NCBI RefSeq assembly: GCF_004804315.1
Contig: NZ_SRXX01000013.1
Span: forward strand, 1-64,000
Reading direction: 5' to 3'
Origin: Flagellimonas onchidii
GTDB lineage: Bacteria; Bacteroidota; Bacteroidia; Flavobacteriales; Flavobacteriaceae
Length of the DNA stretch: 64,000 nt
Within the stretch, counting starts at the first letter, position 1; each line of letters opens with the position of its first letter. Positions 1 to 7,246 of the stretch are shown here, piece by piece. The position numbers and the translations under genes are program-made. Under the pieces are notes generated by a model. The model had not been told where the DNA came from. It worked only from the letters and a program-made list of their open reading frames with translations, and ran no database searches.

Positions 1-1
1 T

Positions 2-91
2 TTGCAGACTTTTGAGGATTCCATACTTTTAGCAAAAGAAAAGCTCATCGAATACAATGAGCTTAAAGGTTCTTTTCAAGTGTCAGATTAA
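2..91 (+). CDS. C-terminal end of an unidentified protein (cut by window start)
   Basis: An open frame enters from the left edge and stops with TAA at 89-91. It gives 29 residues rich in Lys, Glu and Leu that look helical. Too little is visible to name a family. The next gene is on the opposite strand and its stop codon lies 26 bases further on, so this gene and the next are convergent. That the frame is real rests only on its being open to the window edge, so confidence is low. Confidence 0.35.
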   Translation: MQTFEDSILLAKEKLIEYNELKGSFQVSD

Positions 92-116
92 CCACAACTG
101 TCAGGTTAAGTAGTGG

Positions 117-968
117 CTAGTACAATTCATGATTTATTAAAACTTTGATAATTCTGTTGTTCATATCATAAACATAGGTAAGATAATTATGCTCATATAT
201 ATTACCTGTAAATATTTTTAATTTAGTCACTTTAATTATTTTTTCATTCCTGTTATATCCGAGTACAATTTTAGAATACTTACCTGTAATGATTTCCGAT
301 AGTAATCCATTGCTATTATAGCTGTATTTGATTACTTTGTTTTTCCCATTGGAAGAATGAATTGATAATTCTGATAATCTATGATTGTAGTATCTATATT
401 CTTTATAATAATGCACTTTTGAAGTATCGTTTTTTCTATAACCAACTTTAATCAACTGACCATTTTCGTTATATTCATAAATGGTATTTTCATTTCTTGT
501 AAGCAATCCATATTTGTTGTATTCATATATGTTTTTATCTCCAAAATGATAATCCGAGCCACCTGTATCATCGGGACAAACTTCTTCATAACCTATTTTT
601 AATCCTAAATTGTTATAAAATATATGTTTAGAACAAAGAACAACCCCTGCATCAATATATTTTTGGGTATAAAGATAGGTAGGGAAAGTTTCTTCAGAAA
701 CTTCAACTCTTTCGGGAATTTTACCTCCAAAAACAATGTCTTGAACTTCTTTTGGTAAACCATGGGGAATTATTTTTTTATTCTTTAAATCAATAACCTT
801 TCTTAAACTTCCCAAGCTGTTATAAAAGAATACCGAATCGTTTTGCTTTTTATATGCAATAGTTTTGTTTGAATAATAAACGATAGTATCATTAGTTTGA
901 GCATGCACTCCGTAAACAGAAAACATGATTATCATAAATAGATTTATTTTTCTTATACCATGTTTCAT
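117..968 (-). CDS. secreted protein with YD/RHS-like repeats
   Basis: The protein begins MKHGIRKINLF and has a signal peptide ending near VHAQ. The middle and C-terminal part carries repeated YxYNxxGxL-type units (YEYNKYGLL, YEYNENGQL, YSYNSNGLL, YVYDMNNRI), a pattern seen in YD/RHS-repeat proteins and in MORN/YwqK-like beta repeats. It is far shorter than a full RHS toxin and no C-terminal toxin domain is visible. The start at 968 is chosen because it begins the signal peptide; an in-frame ATG at 980 would overlap the upstream stop codon. It lies 5 bases after the next gene upstream (974-1393), so the two are probably co-transcribed. The function is unknown; cell-surface display is inferred from the signal peptide. 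Confidence 0.7.
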   Translation of the reverse strand: MKHGIRKINLFMIIMFSVYGVHAQTNDTIVYYSNKTIAYKKQNDSVFFYNSLGSLRKVIDLKNKKIIPHGLPKEVQDIVFGGKIPERVEVSEETFPTYLYTQKYIDAGVVLCSKHIFYNNLGLKIGYEEVCPDDTGGSDYHFGDKNIYEYNKYGLLTRNENTIYEYNENGQLIKVGYRKNDTSKVHYYKEYRYYNHRLSELSIHSSNGKNKVIKYSYNSNGLLSEIITGKYSKIVLGYNRNEKIIKVTKLKIFTGNIYEHNYLTYVYDMNNRIIKVLINHELY

Positions 969-970
969 AA

Positions 971-1010
971 TTACTACCAACTAAAAGGATATGAATTCGT
1001 TTTAATGATT
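971..1010 (-). repeat. 40-bp repeat, copy 1 (3' end of lipoprotein gene)
   Basis: This segment matches 5983-6022 at 39 of 40 positions, the one difference being at 976. Read on the minus strand it ends in GTTGGTAGTAATTATGA, which resembles the sequence at the right end of the inverted-repeat sites near 37.6-40.4 kb (GTTGGCGGTAATTGA, GTTAGCCGTCATTGA). It covers the C-terminal codons of the lipoprotein gene and the gap before the next gene. Confidence 0.7.
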
Positions 1011-1393
1011 TTCCAGTTTTTATCGTCTCTGTTGTCGACAAAGTAGGTGATTTCTTCGATTGACACCGACATGCAGAGTTCTTCTGATGTCTCATTGTAA
1101 GTAAGATTGATTGTGTCGTTTTTGAAGTTCAAATCCGGAATGCTTTTACCACAAGCATTAGCTATATACCATGCTGTTACGATCATGTAATGCTCTCGCT
1201 TTTCAATTTTTACGTTATCTGAATTTGCAAGTTGCACATATTTAGCTGCTTCAGGATCCATAGGCTCACCAACGTAAACAGATTGTGCCCCTAGAAGCTT
1301 TGGGTGTTTAGGTCTGTGTTGTTTTCCTTGATTACATCCAAAACCTAGGATTATGAATGAGAATAGTATCGGTATTGAAAATCTCCTGTTCAT
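974..1393 (-). CDS. small lipoprotein, unknown function
   Basis: The protein begins MNRRFSIPILFSF and has a lipoprotein signal with the lipobox FGC followed by Asn. An upstream in-frame start at 1465 adds 24 residues without a signal-like character and is rejected. The mature protein is about 120 residues with no family that I recognise. Its last codons (ending YPFSW) and stop codon lie inside a 40-bp sequence (971-1010) repeated at 5983-6022, so the 3' end is shared with another locus. It sits in a minus-strand run of small exported proteins. Confidence 0.65.
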   Translation of the reverse strand: MNRRFSIPILFSFIILGFGCNQGKQHRPKHPKLLGAQSVYVGEPMDPEAAKYVQLANSDNVKIEKREHYMIVTAWYIANACGKSIPDLNFKNDTINLTYNETSEELCMSVSIEEITYFVDNRDDKNWKIIKTNSYPFSW

Positions 1394-1474
1394 TTTGTTA
1401 GGTTTTAATTGCTTGCAACGGTCAAGTAGTTTCGCAGATATAACTCTCAACAATACGTTGTACATCCCGTTTTT

Positions 1475-2263
1475 TTACTTAGCGTTATAATGCTTTCCGA
1501 AATTTTCAGGGTTCTTTAGATCAATCCAGAATATCTCGGTTGGTTCATTCGATTCCGCTTGTCCATTTTGGTTCGTGTCTTTTTTTGCAAATACGTACAT
1601 ATAGTCATTTGCCCAGTCGTATTCTGAGCTCAGAGCAGAATAATCTTGTGGGATAAACGCTTTTTTATCAAGTCCGTTTATGTTAAAATGATAAAACCTT
1701 CTTAAGTCTTTTACATTGATAAATCCGTCTTTGTTTGTATCCTCATCATAAACCGAAACCATATAAAATTCTCTTTTTACGGGCGCTTCGTAGTTTAATG
1801 TGTCTTTTGAAAAAGCAGGATAATACAGATTCTTGATCAAAACAGGTTTTTTAAACAACTTGTTCTCTGTTTTTGTTTCGTTGTTGTAATGGGAGACATT
1901 TACAAAATTGTATCCATAAATGGCCTCAAACCCTGGCATGAAGTTGCGGTTCCAATTATTTCCTTCCTCTGGATCATAATCCCAGCTGTTGTGATAACCA
2001 ATTGATCCTGTCCATGGCTTCTTTGTTTTCTTATCGTAATTCACCTTGTAGATTGGTGTTAATCTATGTGCGTCATTAAAAGTCAGCAACACACTTTTCG
2101 GTTGTGTTTCAAGTTTTAATGAGTCGATTTGGAGTCCTACAATTTTTTGTCCACTTTCATCTTCCGTAATTTCGTTTACCTGGAATCCTTTTTTCTCAAT
2201 CTTGTTTTTAGAACAACTTAAGGTTACAAGTCCAAGAATTAATACTATCAAAATTTTGTTCAT
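1475..2263 (-). CDS. lipoprotein with two EF-hand-like loops
   Basis: The N-terminus MNKILIVLILGLVTLSC ends in a lipobox (LSC), so this is probably an outer-membrane-anchored lipoprotein. Near the C-terminus two acidic loops fit the 12-residue EF-hand/dockerin pattern: DTNKDGFINVKD and DTNQNGQAESNE. Calcium binding is therefore likely but not proven. The rest (262 residues in all) has no family that I recognise. It lies 81 bases upstream of the next small lipoprotein gene on the same strand. Confidence 0.7.
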   Translation of the reverse strand: MNKILIVLILGLVTLSCSKNKIEKKGFQVNEITEDESGQKIVGLQIDSLKLETQPKSVLLTFNDAHRLTPIYKVNYDKKTKKPWTGSIGYHNSWDYDPEEGNNWNRNFMPGFEAIYGYNFVNVSHYNNETKTENKLFKKPVLIKNLYYPAFSKDTLNYEAPVKREFYMVSVYDEDTNKDGFINVKDLRRFYHFNINGLDKKAFIPQDYSALSSEYDWANDYMYVFAKKDTNQNGQAESNEPTEIFWIDLKNPENFGKHYNAK

Positions 2264-2326
2264 ATTGTTTTTTCATGGTTTACAATGTTTGTAGCTAAAC
2301 TTCATGTCAGTGCAGTTTGGGTTTTA

Positions 2327-2845
2327 TCATCTGTCATTTTCTAGACAAAAAAAGTTTTTGTATTGGCTATCCCAAATTAGCAGTATAGTTCTATCGCATC
2401 CACCAAAAGGATTCGCTATTAAGTAGAGTTCGTCATCTTTGTCACTAATTTTAATGATACAATGAAATTCGAGCAACTCCTCTGTGTTAAACGCTATTTT
2501 GCCGTTATTGAATTTTCCGGTTGCTTTGTTCTTAGTCAGTTCAAGTAATTTTTTGAAATTCTTACATCTGGATACATTTGAAGTATCGATTAATCTTTTT
2601 GACTTTTCAGTATTAATTATCTTACCACAAATTCTTTTGCGCCCTGCATTTCCTGAGAGTTCCCTATCTACATAATGACTGTTTGCAGGGAAAATTTCAT
2701 ACCTAAAATCTTTTTCAGCCGTTCCATTTAAGGTGTAAATTTCAATCCGATATATTCCTCCTCCACAGGCTTGACCTACCACTTGATTAGGGAAAGCCAA
2801 AGCAACAACTGTGCTAATCAAATATATTTTAAGCCAGAACTCCAT
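2327..2845 (-). CDS. secreted protein, unknown function
   Basis: The 172-residue protein has a signal peptide (MEFWLKIYLISTVVALAF, cleavage probably after VVGQ). The mature part contains five cysteines (ACGG, RICG, RCKN, FHCI, GGCD) and a sixth near the end (FFCL), which suggests disulfide bonds in the periplasm or outside the cell. No known family is recognised. It shares strand with its neighbours but is separated from them by 60-100 bases. Confidence 0.6.
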   Translation of the reverse strand: MEFWLKIYLISTVVALAFPNQVVGQACGGGIYRIEIYTLNGTAEKDFRYEIFPANSHYVDRELSGNAGRKRICGKIINTEKSKRLIDTSNVSRCKNFKKLLELTKNKATGKFNNGKIAFNTEELLEFHCIIKISDKDDELYLIANPFGGCDRTILLIWDSQYKNFFCLENDR

Positions 2846-2945
2846 ATAAAATAATTTCAGGTAGCGCCATAGTTATAAAGCGTATAGTGAAGAGTGCAAA
2901 CTATATATCTTATCATATGGTATTTTTATCTAGACGGGGTCATTT

Positions 2946-3527
2946 TTAATTCCAAGATGAGTACACTTTCCATTTATTTCCTTTTTTTTCAAGTATTTGG
3001 AGCATCATAAATTCACCATATTTAGGCACGGTAGCTTTTGAAGAATCAAATTTGGGAAGAAGACAAACAAGATATCTTTCCTCAGTAAATTCTATTTTAG
3101 GGTTCCAGTTCTTGGTAATATCCATTCCAAGTTGCTTGGTAATAGCCACTTTTTTAGAATCTTGTTCAACATCTTCTTTCGTCAAAATATGCACATTAAA
3201 ATCATTGAAAAATTCTTCAAATGGAGTCATTATAACTTGTTCGGACTTAGAATAATTCCCCTTTTTCTTTTTTAATTTCCGCCTATTTATTTTTACATGT
3301 CTATTCCTATTTATTTTTTCACCTTCAAACATTTCTACAAAATCATCCAAATCATTGAAGTTTTTGAAATATTTTTTAAACTTGAGTGAGTGTAGATATT
3401 TCGTTTCCTTTTTTACAAAGTCATATATTTCTGTTTTAGTCTTAATATCCAATTGTTGTCCTTTTACTGAAAAGGCAATTATGGCAAACAATGTGACCAA
3501 GAGTTTTTCTGCTTTAATAAAGTTCAT
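2946..3527 (-). CDS. secreted protein, unknown function
   Basis: The 193-residue protein starts MNFIKAEKLLVTLFA and has a signal peptide ending near VKGQ. The mature protein is rich in lysine and aromatic residues. A basic stretch (RRKLKKKKG) lies near the middle. No known family is recognised. Its start codon overlaps the end of a rhomboid protease remnant (stop at 3514-3516) by 14 bases, which suggests it was once translationally coupled to an intact rhomboid gene. Confidence 0.6.
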   Translation of the reverse strand: MNFIKAEKLLVTLFAIIAFSVKGQQLDIKTKTEIYDFVKKETKYLHSLKFKKYFKNFNDLDDFVEMFEGEKINRNRHVKINRRKLKKKKGNYSKSEQVIMTPFEEFFNDFNVHILTKEDVEQDSKKVAITKQLGMDITKNWNPKIEFTEERYLVCLLPKFDSSKATVPKYGEFMMLQILEKKGNKWKVYSSWN

Positions 3528-3604
3528 TTTTATTCTTGATTTTTTGTCTTATGCTAAATATTATTCCAAACAATAATCCTATCGGTCCACCTATATGACC
3601 TAAG
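3514..3604 (-). pseudogene. 3' remnant of a rhomboid-family protease gene
   Basis: The minus-strand frame reads DSLGHIGGPIGLLFGII and then a basic tail before TAA at 3516-3514. The GHIGG motif followed by a hydrophobic helix matches the last catalytic helix of rhomboid intramembrane serine proteases, where the His is catalytic. The frame is interrupted by TGA just upstream (near 3617), and no further rhomboid sequence follows, so only the last transmembrane segment remains. The 14-base overlap with the downstream gene indicates a former operon. The identification rests on a short motif. Confidence 0.5.
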
Positions 3605-3605
3605 C

Positions 3606-3812
3606 TATCCTGAATTCAGTTCAGCACAAGTACATGAAGTTCAAGAAATATTTGAGAAAATCCAGCCCAAATTGACGAATGCCGGTTATAAATTGATGGA
3701 AGTAGTTCCAGATTTGATACAATTTGAGCGCAGCCAAAATGTAACGTATCTTGACTTCCTATCCTCCGCACGAGACTTTGGAAGGTGGACACTCGATATG
3801 ACATTGCAATAA
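3606..3812 (+). pseudogene. gene fragment without start codon, part repeated at 6061-6145
   Basis: An open plus-strand frame of 68 codons starts inside the rhomboid remnant and ends with TAA at 3810-3812, with no start codon at its beginning. It reads like a protein C-terminus (KLMEVVPDLIQFERSQN in the middle). A diverged copy of the central part lies at 6061-6145, where the same frame is broken by a stop codon and frameshift. The family is unknown. It may be the tail of a mobile or rearranged gene. Confidence 0.35.
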
Positions 3813-3825
3813 GAAACCAATCGTT

Positions 3826-3950
3826 CCTTTCCCTTTAAAGGGAAAGGTGTCTGCCGGGTGGGCGGAAAGGGGCAATACATCCCTTCCGTCCTTCGTCCAC
3901 CTTCCCTTTCCTTCGACAACACTTCGACAGGCTCAGTGTGACATTGCTCT
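3826..3950. repeat. dispersed intergenic hairpin repeats
   Basis: The stretch holds a hairpin CCTTTCCCTTTAAAGGGAAA followed by a second hairpin-like segment (GTCTGCC...GGGCGGAAAG), and then the motif CTTCGACAGGCTCAGTGTGA. The first part is related to 30925-31060; the last motif recurs at 6199-6270, 26096-26158 and 50728-50799. Together with the fragments at 3514-3812 this fills the 458 bases between the secreted-protein gene and the wHTH gene; I see no intact gene there. Confidence 0.6.
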
Positions 3951-3985
3951 GGATGACAGGGAAGGAGTTTTTTATGCTTATATAT

Positions 3986-4198
3986 TTAACCACCAATATT
4001 TCTTCCTTTTGATGTTCTTATTGGCCTATAACTACAGGCTCTATGTTCAACATATTCAATTTTATGTTCGGATAGAAGTTGTGCAATGAGTTCTCTTGTT
4101 TCATTTTCATCAAAGCCCATTCTTTCTCCCAGATCAATTTCATTAAGTCGACCCTTATTTTCCAGTAAAGCTTTATAATAGATTTCCTTATTTTCCAT
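3986..4198 (-). CDS. small winged-helix-like protein
   Basis: This 70-residue protein has a helical N-terminal part (KALLENKGRLNEIDLGERMG, then DENETRELIAQLLSE) followed by a short beta-like segment (IEYVEHRACSYRP), the order expected for a small winged helix-turn-helix. Its start codon lies inside the last 11 bases of the methyltransferase gene, so the two are translationally coupled. A role as a regulator of, or partner to, the methyltransferase is inference. Confidence 0.6.
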   Translation of the reverse strand: MENKEIYYKALLENKGRLNEIDLGERMGFDENETRELIAQLLSEHKIEYVEHRACSYRPIRTSKGRNIGG

Positions 4199-5027
4199 AA
4201 GTAGTTGGTTTTTTTGCCGCTATCATCATATGAGGGCTAAAAGGTAGCAGATAGCTATCATTCTCGGTTATCTTAATAAGTTCCAATAATATTTCTCTTC
4301 TTTTGGGATTTGTCATATTGGCAAAATAAGCTTTGTCCAACCAAGCCATTCCTTCCACGGCATACATGTTAAGATAGGTCAGGTCTTGACTTGTAAATTC
4401 ATCCCTGAACTGTTCTGGTTTATGATAGTACGCTTCGGCTAAAAGCCAAGGGAAATCATCAGGGGGATTGTGTATTCCTGTTGTCAACTCTTCTTTGCAC
4501 ATTTCAAAAAAAGATTTTTTATGTACGAGGCCGTTTAATAAACCTACCAAAGTCGATGCGGTGTAATTGATGGCAAAACCCAATACAATCCCATTAGTTT
4601 TTAAAACCCTCTTTGCCTCGCGTATTGTCGCATCTCTATCTTCTCTTTTTTGAAGATGATACAGCGGTCCGTGCAAGATTATAAGGTCTGCAAAATTATT
4701 GGGAAACTCCAATTTTCGGGACTCACCTAGGTGAACCGAAAATTTATTCTTTGAGGCATTGGCCCTGTTTTTTGCGATTTTTATATGCTTTGGAACTGGT
4801 TCAACCAAATGAACTTGATGTCCTTTCTTGGCAAGCCATTCCGAATATTTACCTGTTCCGCCACCTACATCAATTATTCTTGAAGGTGAAGATGGGATGT
4901 ATTTTTCTATAAGTGATTTGATTCTTTCAAACTCGAATACTCCCATTCCTTTGTCAAGCCTAGTTTCTTCGGATGCTTTATTATAAAAGACTTCTATACT
5001 TCTGCTTATTAACTGTTTACTAGGCAT
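4188..5027 (-). CDS. class I SAM-dependent methyltransferase
   Basis: The 279-residue protein has the Rossmann SAM-binding motif IIDVGGGTGKYSEWLA (residues about 47-62), the acidic motif II HLVEPVPKH and the motif IV region LIILHGPLYHLQ, typical of the Methyltransf_11/25 group. The second half is specific and gives no substrate clue; small-molecule methylation is more likely than RNA or DNA. It overlaps the small wHTH gene downstream. The 438-base gap upstream holds the inverted-repeat site at 5291-5420. Confidence 0.8.
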   Translation of the reverse strand: MPSKQLISRSIEVFYNKASEETRLDKGMGVFEFERIKSLIEKYIPSSPSRIIDVGGGTGKYSEWLAKKGHQVHLVEPVPKHIKIAKNRANASKNKFSVHLGESRKLEFPNNFADLIILHGPLYHLQKREDRDATIREAKRVLKTNGIVLGFAINYTASTLVGLLNGLVHKKSFFEMCKEELTTGIHNPPDDFPWLLAEAYYHKPEQFRDEFTSQDLTYLNMYAVEGMAWLDKAYFANMTNPKRREILLELIKITENDSYLLPFSPHMMIAAKKPTTYGK

Positions 5028-5465
5028 TCTTAATCATTGTATTGATATCACGTTGAAATGTTGCATACATCACAAAGTGATATTGCAATCGATTTTTAAT
5101 CAATTGCTTTGTTTAAAATTTGATGAAATGATTGGATATGATTATCTGTGCGCCAAAAAAAAAAGATAGTTTCTAGGCACTAGTTACTCATTTGTCCTTT
5201 GGACAAAAACACAGATAATATGTTCTAATAATAAAACAGGTTGTAAAGGTAGGTATTCTGAAGTAATTTTTTTCGGAGTTTTTTTGATTGCACTTATCGG
5301 TCTCGACTATAAGTAGTTGCTTGATTTAGCACATAACTTTGCAAGTACACACAAAGCTGAAAATCCTCACGGATTTTCAGAAGTAGTCGAGAACAAGCAA
5401 TTACTTATAGCCATTGTCGCAATAAGCTTTTTTCATTCCACTTTTGGACTTAATTCAATAAAATC
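5028..5465. other. gene-free stretch containing an inverted-repeat site
   Basis: No gene is seen in these 438 bases. The short plus-strand frame at 5317-5508 lies across the inverted repeat and is not protein-like. The notable content is the site at 5291-5420, described separately. The remaining part (5040-5290) is AT-rich and contains probable promoter sequence for the methyltransferase gene. Confidence 0.5.
5291..5420 (-). repeat. attC-like inverted-repeat site E
   Basis: Read on the minus strand, the left arm (5420-5394) contains ACAATGGCTATAAGTAATTG and the right arm (5323-5291) contains AACTACTTATAGTCGAGACC. The arms are complementary over about 18 bases with one or two mismatches. Between them is a perfect 10-bp hairpin, CTGAAAATCC with GGATTTTCAG (5357-5380). 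Arm sequence and spacing match sites A-C at 38.8-41.4 kb, although the terminal core is degenerate (GATAAG in place of GTTAGC). The site lies 46 bases after the stop codon of the lipoprotein gene 5466-5924 and in the same orientation, as an attC site would. Confidence 0.6.
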
Positions 5466-5924
5466 TTATTTTTTTTCAAAAGCAATGACGTTTTTTTTGT
5501 CATTATAATAAATTAAAAGTTGAGAATTCTTTACCTCATAGTATTCAGCCTGACTTATTTGATATAATTTAGTCCATTCAGGTTCATTGATAAATGTTTG
5601 GAAAACTGCTCCAATTGATATTTTCCCATTGGCTTTAATCTCGAATTGGGCACTGTAGCCATTTGTGACTTTAAAACCTGAAATTTCTCCTTTCCCGTCA
5701 TTTTGAGGTTCAGTAAAGTTAGCGGTTATATCTCCGTTGTTATAGTCTAACCAAGTGTTCTGTTTTGTCTTAGTTATTTTATTTCCATTATCTATAAAAT
5801 AGATTACTTTCCAATTTCCAGTCAAATCGTAAATAATTTCATCACTATCGTTTGAACAACTGTTAAATATAAGAGTGAAAACCATTAAAAATGTTGATGT
5901 TTTGATTGAAGAATAAGATTTCAT
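5466..5924 (-). CDS. lipocalin-like lipoprotein, unknown function
   Basis: Translation from ATG at 5924 gives MKSYSSIKTSTFLMVF with a lipobox NSC, so this is a lipoprotein of 152 residues. An upstream start at 6032 would run through the 40-bp repeat and is rejected. The mature protein starts with LTGNWKVIYF, the type of motif found in flavobacterial lipocalin-like proteins, and continues with alternating beta-strand pattern. It is flanked upstream by the 5983-6029 repeat and downstream by site E, so it looks like a gene cassette. The function is unknown. Confidence 0.65.
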   Translation of the reverse strand: MKSYSSIKTSTFLMVFTLIFNSCSNDSDEIIYDLTGNWKVIYFIDNGNKITKTKQNTWLDYNNGDITANFTEPQNDGKGEISGFKVTNGYSAQFEIKANGKISIGAVFQTFINEPEWTKLYQISQAEYYEVKNSQLLIYYNDKKNVIAFEKK

Positions 5925-5982
5925 ATGTGCGTTTATTTGAAGATAAAAAAAACACCCTTTAGTTGCGTTATTTTTGTCAAGT

Positions 5983-6029
5983 TTACTGCCAACTAAAAGG
6001 ATATGAATTCGTTTTAATGATTCATATCC
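5983..6029 (-). repeat. 40-bp repeat, copy 2, with hairpin
   Basis: Positions 5983-6022 match 971-1010 with one difference. Here the sequence extends into a hairpin: GGATATGAAT (5999-6008) pairs with ATTCATATCC (6020-6029). On the minus strand the copy ends in GTTGGCAGTAAACTTGA, close to the right-end sequence of the cassette-array sites. It encodes the same C-terminal residues (IIKTNSYPFSW) as copy 1 but is not attached to a gene, so it may be a gene tail left by recombination. Confidence 0.6.
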
Positions 6030-6060
6030 CACAATAAGTGAAGTTATAGGTTTTTAGTTT

Positions 6061-6270
6061 AAAAATCCAGCTTGAATCAATGGGTACTAGTTACGAATTG
6101 ATGAAAGTGGTTTTGATCTAATACAATTTGAGCGCAGTCAAGAATATTTAAATCTCGACTACGCTCAATGTGGCAAAATTAACTTTGCGTGTTCCCAGCA
6201 CACTTCGACAAGCTCAGTGTGACAATAATTTCCCTTCTCCGACCCCTTTCGACAGGCTCAGGATGACCAC
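6061..6270. repeat. degenerate copy of 3657-3740 plus dispersed palindromic repeats
   Basis: Positions 6061-6145 resemble 3657-3740 (shared ATACAATTTGAGCGCAG and flanking sequence) but the reading frame is broken. Positions 6199-6270 hold two copies of the dispersed motif (CACTTCGACAAGCTCAGTGT and CTTTCGACAGGCTCAGGATG). Together with the 5983 repeat these account for the 358 bases between the lipoprotein and MscS genes. No gene is seen here. Confidence 0.55.
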
Positions 6271-6282
6271 GCAATGTGATGG

Positions 6283-7098
6283 TTATCCTTCTTTGTGGAT
6301 TTCGACCTGATGTGGGTAAGGAATTTCGATTCCAGCTTCATCCAAGGCCAATTTGCAATTTTCATAGGTGGCAAAATACACATCCCAATAATCCTCTGGT
6401 TTGCAAAACGGACGTACCGCAAAGTTTACGGAGCTATCGGCCAATTCCAGCACATTTACGGTAGGTTCCGGCTCTGTTAATACCTGTGGATTGGAAGTCA
6501 ATACCTTCAACAACACCTCTTTGGTCTTTTTAATATCCTCTCCATAACCTACACCAATTACAGTGTCCACTCGAATTTTACCTTCGGCGGAGTAATTGAC
6601 AATATTTCCGTTCGCCATGGCTCCGTTAGGCACAATGGCCAATTTATTCTCTGGGGTAACCAATTTAGTAGTGAAAATTTCAATTTCCTTTACCACACCC
6701 AAAGCTCCCTGGGCCTCAATTAAATCTCCAATACGATAGGGCTTAAAAATCATGATCAATACCCCACCGGCAAAATTGGAGAGTGAGCCCTGTAAAGCCA
6801 AACCAATCGCCAAACCTGCGGCCGCAATAACAGCGGCAAAAGAGGTTGCGTCCACGCCCAACTGTGAGATAACCAGTAGAATCAAGAATACTTTGAGACC
6901 CCATGAAATAAGGTTGAGCAGGAATTTCTGTAGCGATTCATCATACTTGCTCTTGGACATCATATTTCGCGTGGCCCCAAGGATTTTTTTAATAACCCAT
7001 GAACCTACAATATATAAGAGAATTGCTGTTATCAGCTTTGGTCCAAATTCCTTGGCCAAATCTAATCCGTAATTAATCCATTCTTGTGCTTTTTCCAT
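6283..7098 (-). CDS. mscS: small-conductance mechanosensitive channel (MscS family)
   Basis: The 271-residue protein has three predicted membrane helices (about 18-38, 62-82 and 86-115). The third is the Gly/Ala-rich pore helix (FAAVIAAAGLAIGLALQGSL, then SNFAGG) that defines MscS. It is followed by the beta domain (YRIGDLIEAQGALGVV; PNGAMANGNIVNYS) and the C-terminal alpha/beta domain. The length matches E. coli MscS (286). Its role is release of solutes from the inner membrane under hypo-osmotic shock. It is transcribed alone; a terminator for the upstream operon lies at 7193-7219. Confidence 0.95.
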   Translation of the reverse strand: MEKAQEWINYGLDLAKEFGPKLITAILLYIVGSWVIKKILGATRNMMSKSKYDESLQKFLLNLISWGLKVFLILLVISQLGVDATSFAAVIAAAGLAIGLALQGSLSNFAGGVLIMIFKPYRIGDLIEAQGALGVVKEIEIFTTKLVTPENKLAIVPNGAMANGNIVNYSAEGKIRVDTVIGVGYGEDIKKTKEVLLKVLTSNPQVLTEPEPTVNVLELADSSVNFAVRPFCKPEDYWDVYFATYENCKLALDEAGIEIPYPHQVEIHKEG

Positions 7099-7192
7099 AG
7101 TCGGTGTACTTAAATTTGTTAGTGTTTTCTTGTGAGTGAGACACTAATATAAAAAGAAGGTCACATAAAATCCATTACCAGAACATTTTGCA

Positions 7193-7219
7193 CAAAAAAA
7201 GGGTAACTTAAGTTACCCT
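7193..7219 (-). terminator. rho-independent terminator of the ECF/DUF4252 operon
   Basis: A perfect 20-bp palindrome AGGGTAACTTAAGTTACCCT (7200-7219) is followed on the minus strand by a run of seven T. It lies 28 bases after the stop codon of the last DUF4252 gene. Confidence 0.85.
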
Positions 7220-7246
7220 GATTCCGTTTTTTGATGTTTATATTGT

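Noticed and set aside
5317..5508. Plus-strand reading frame across 5317-5508
   Set aside because: It lies in the inverted repeat site and runs into the lipoprotein gene end on the other strand; the product is not protein-like.
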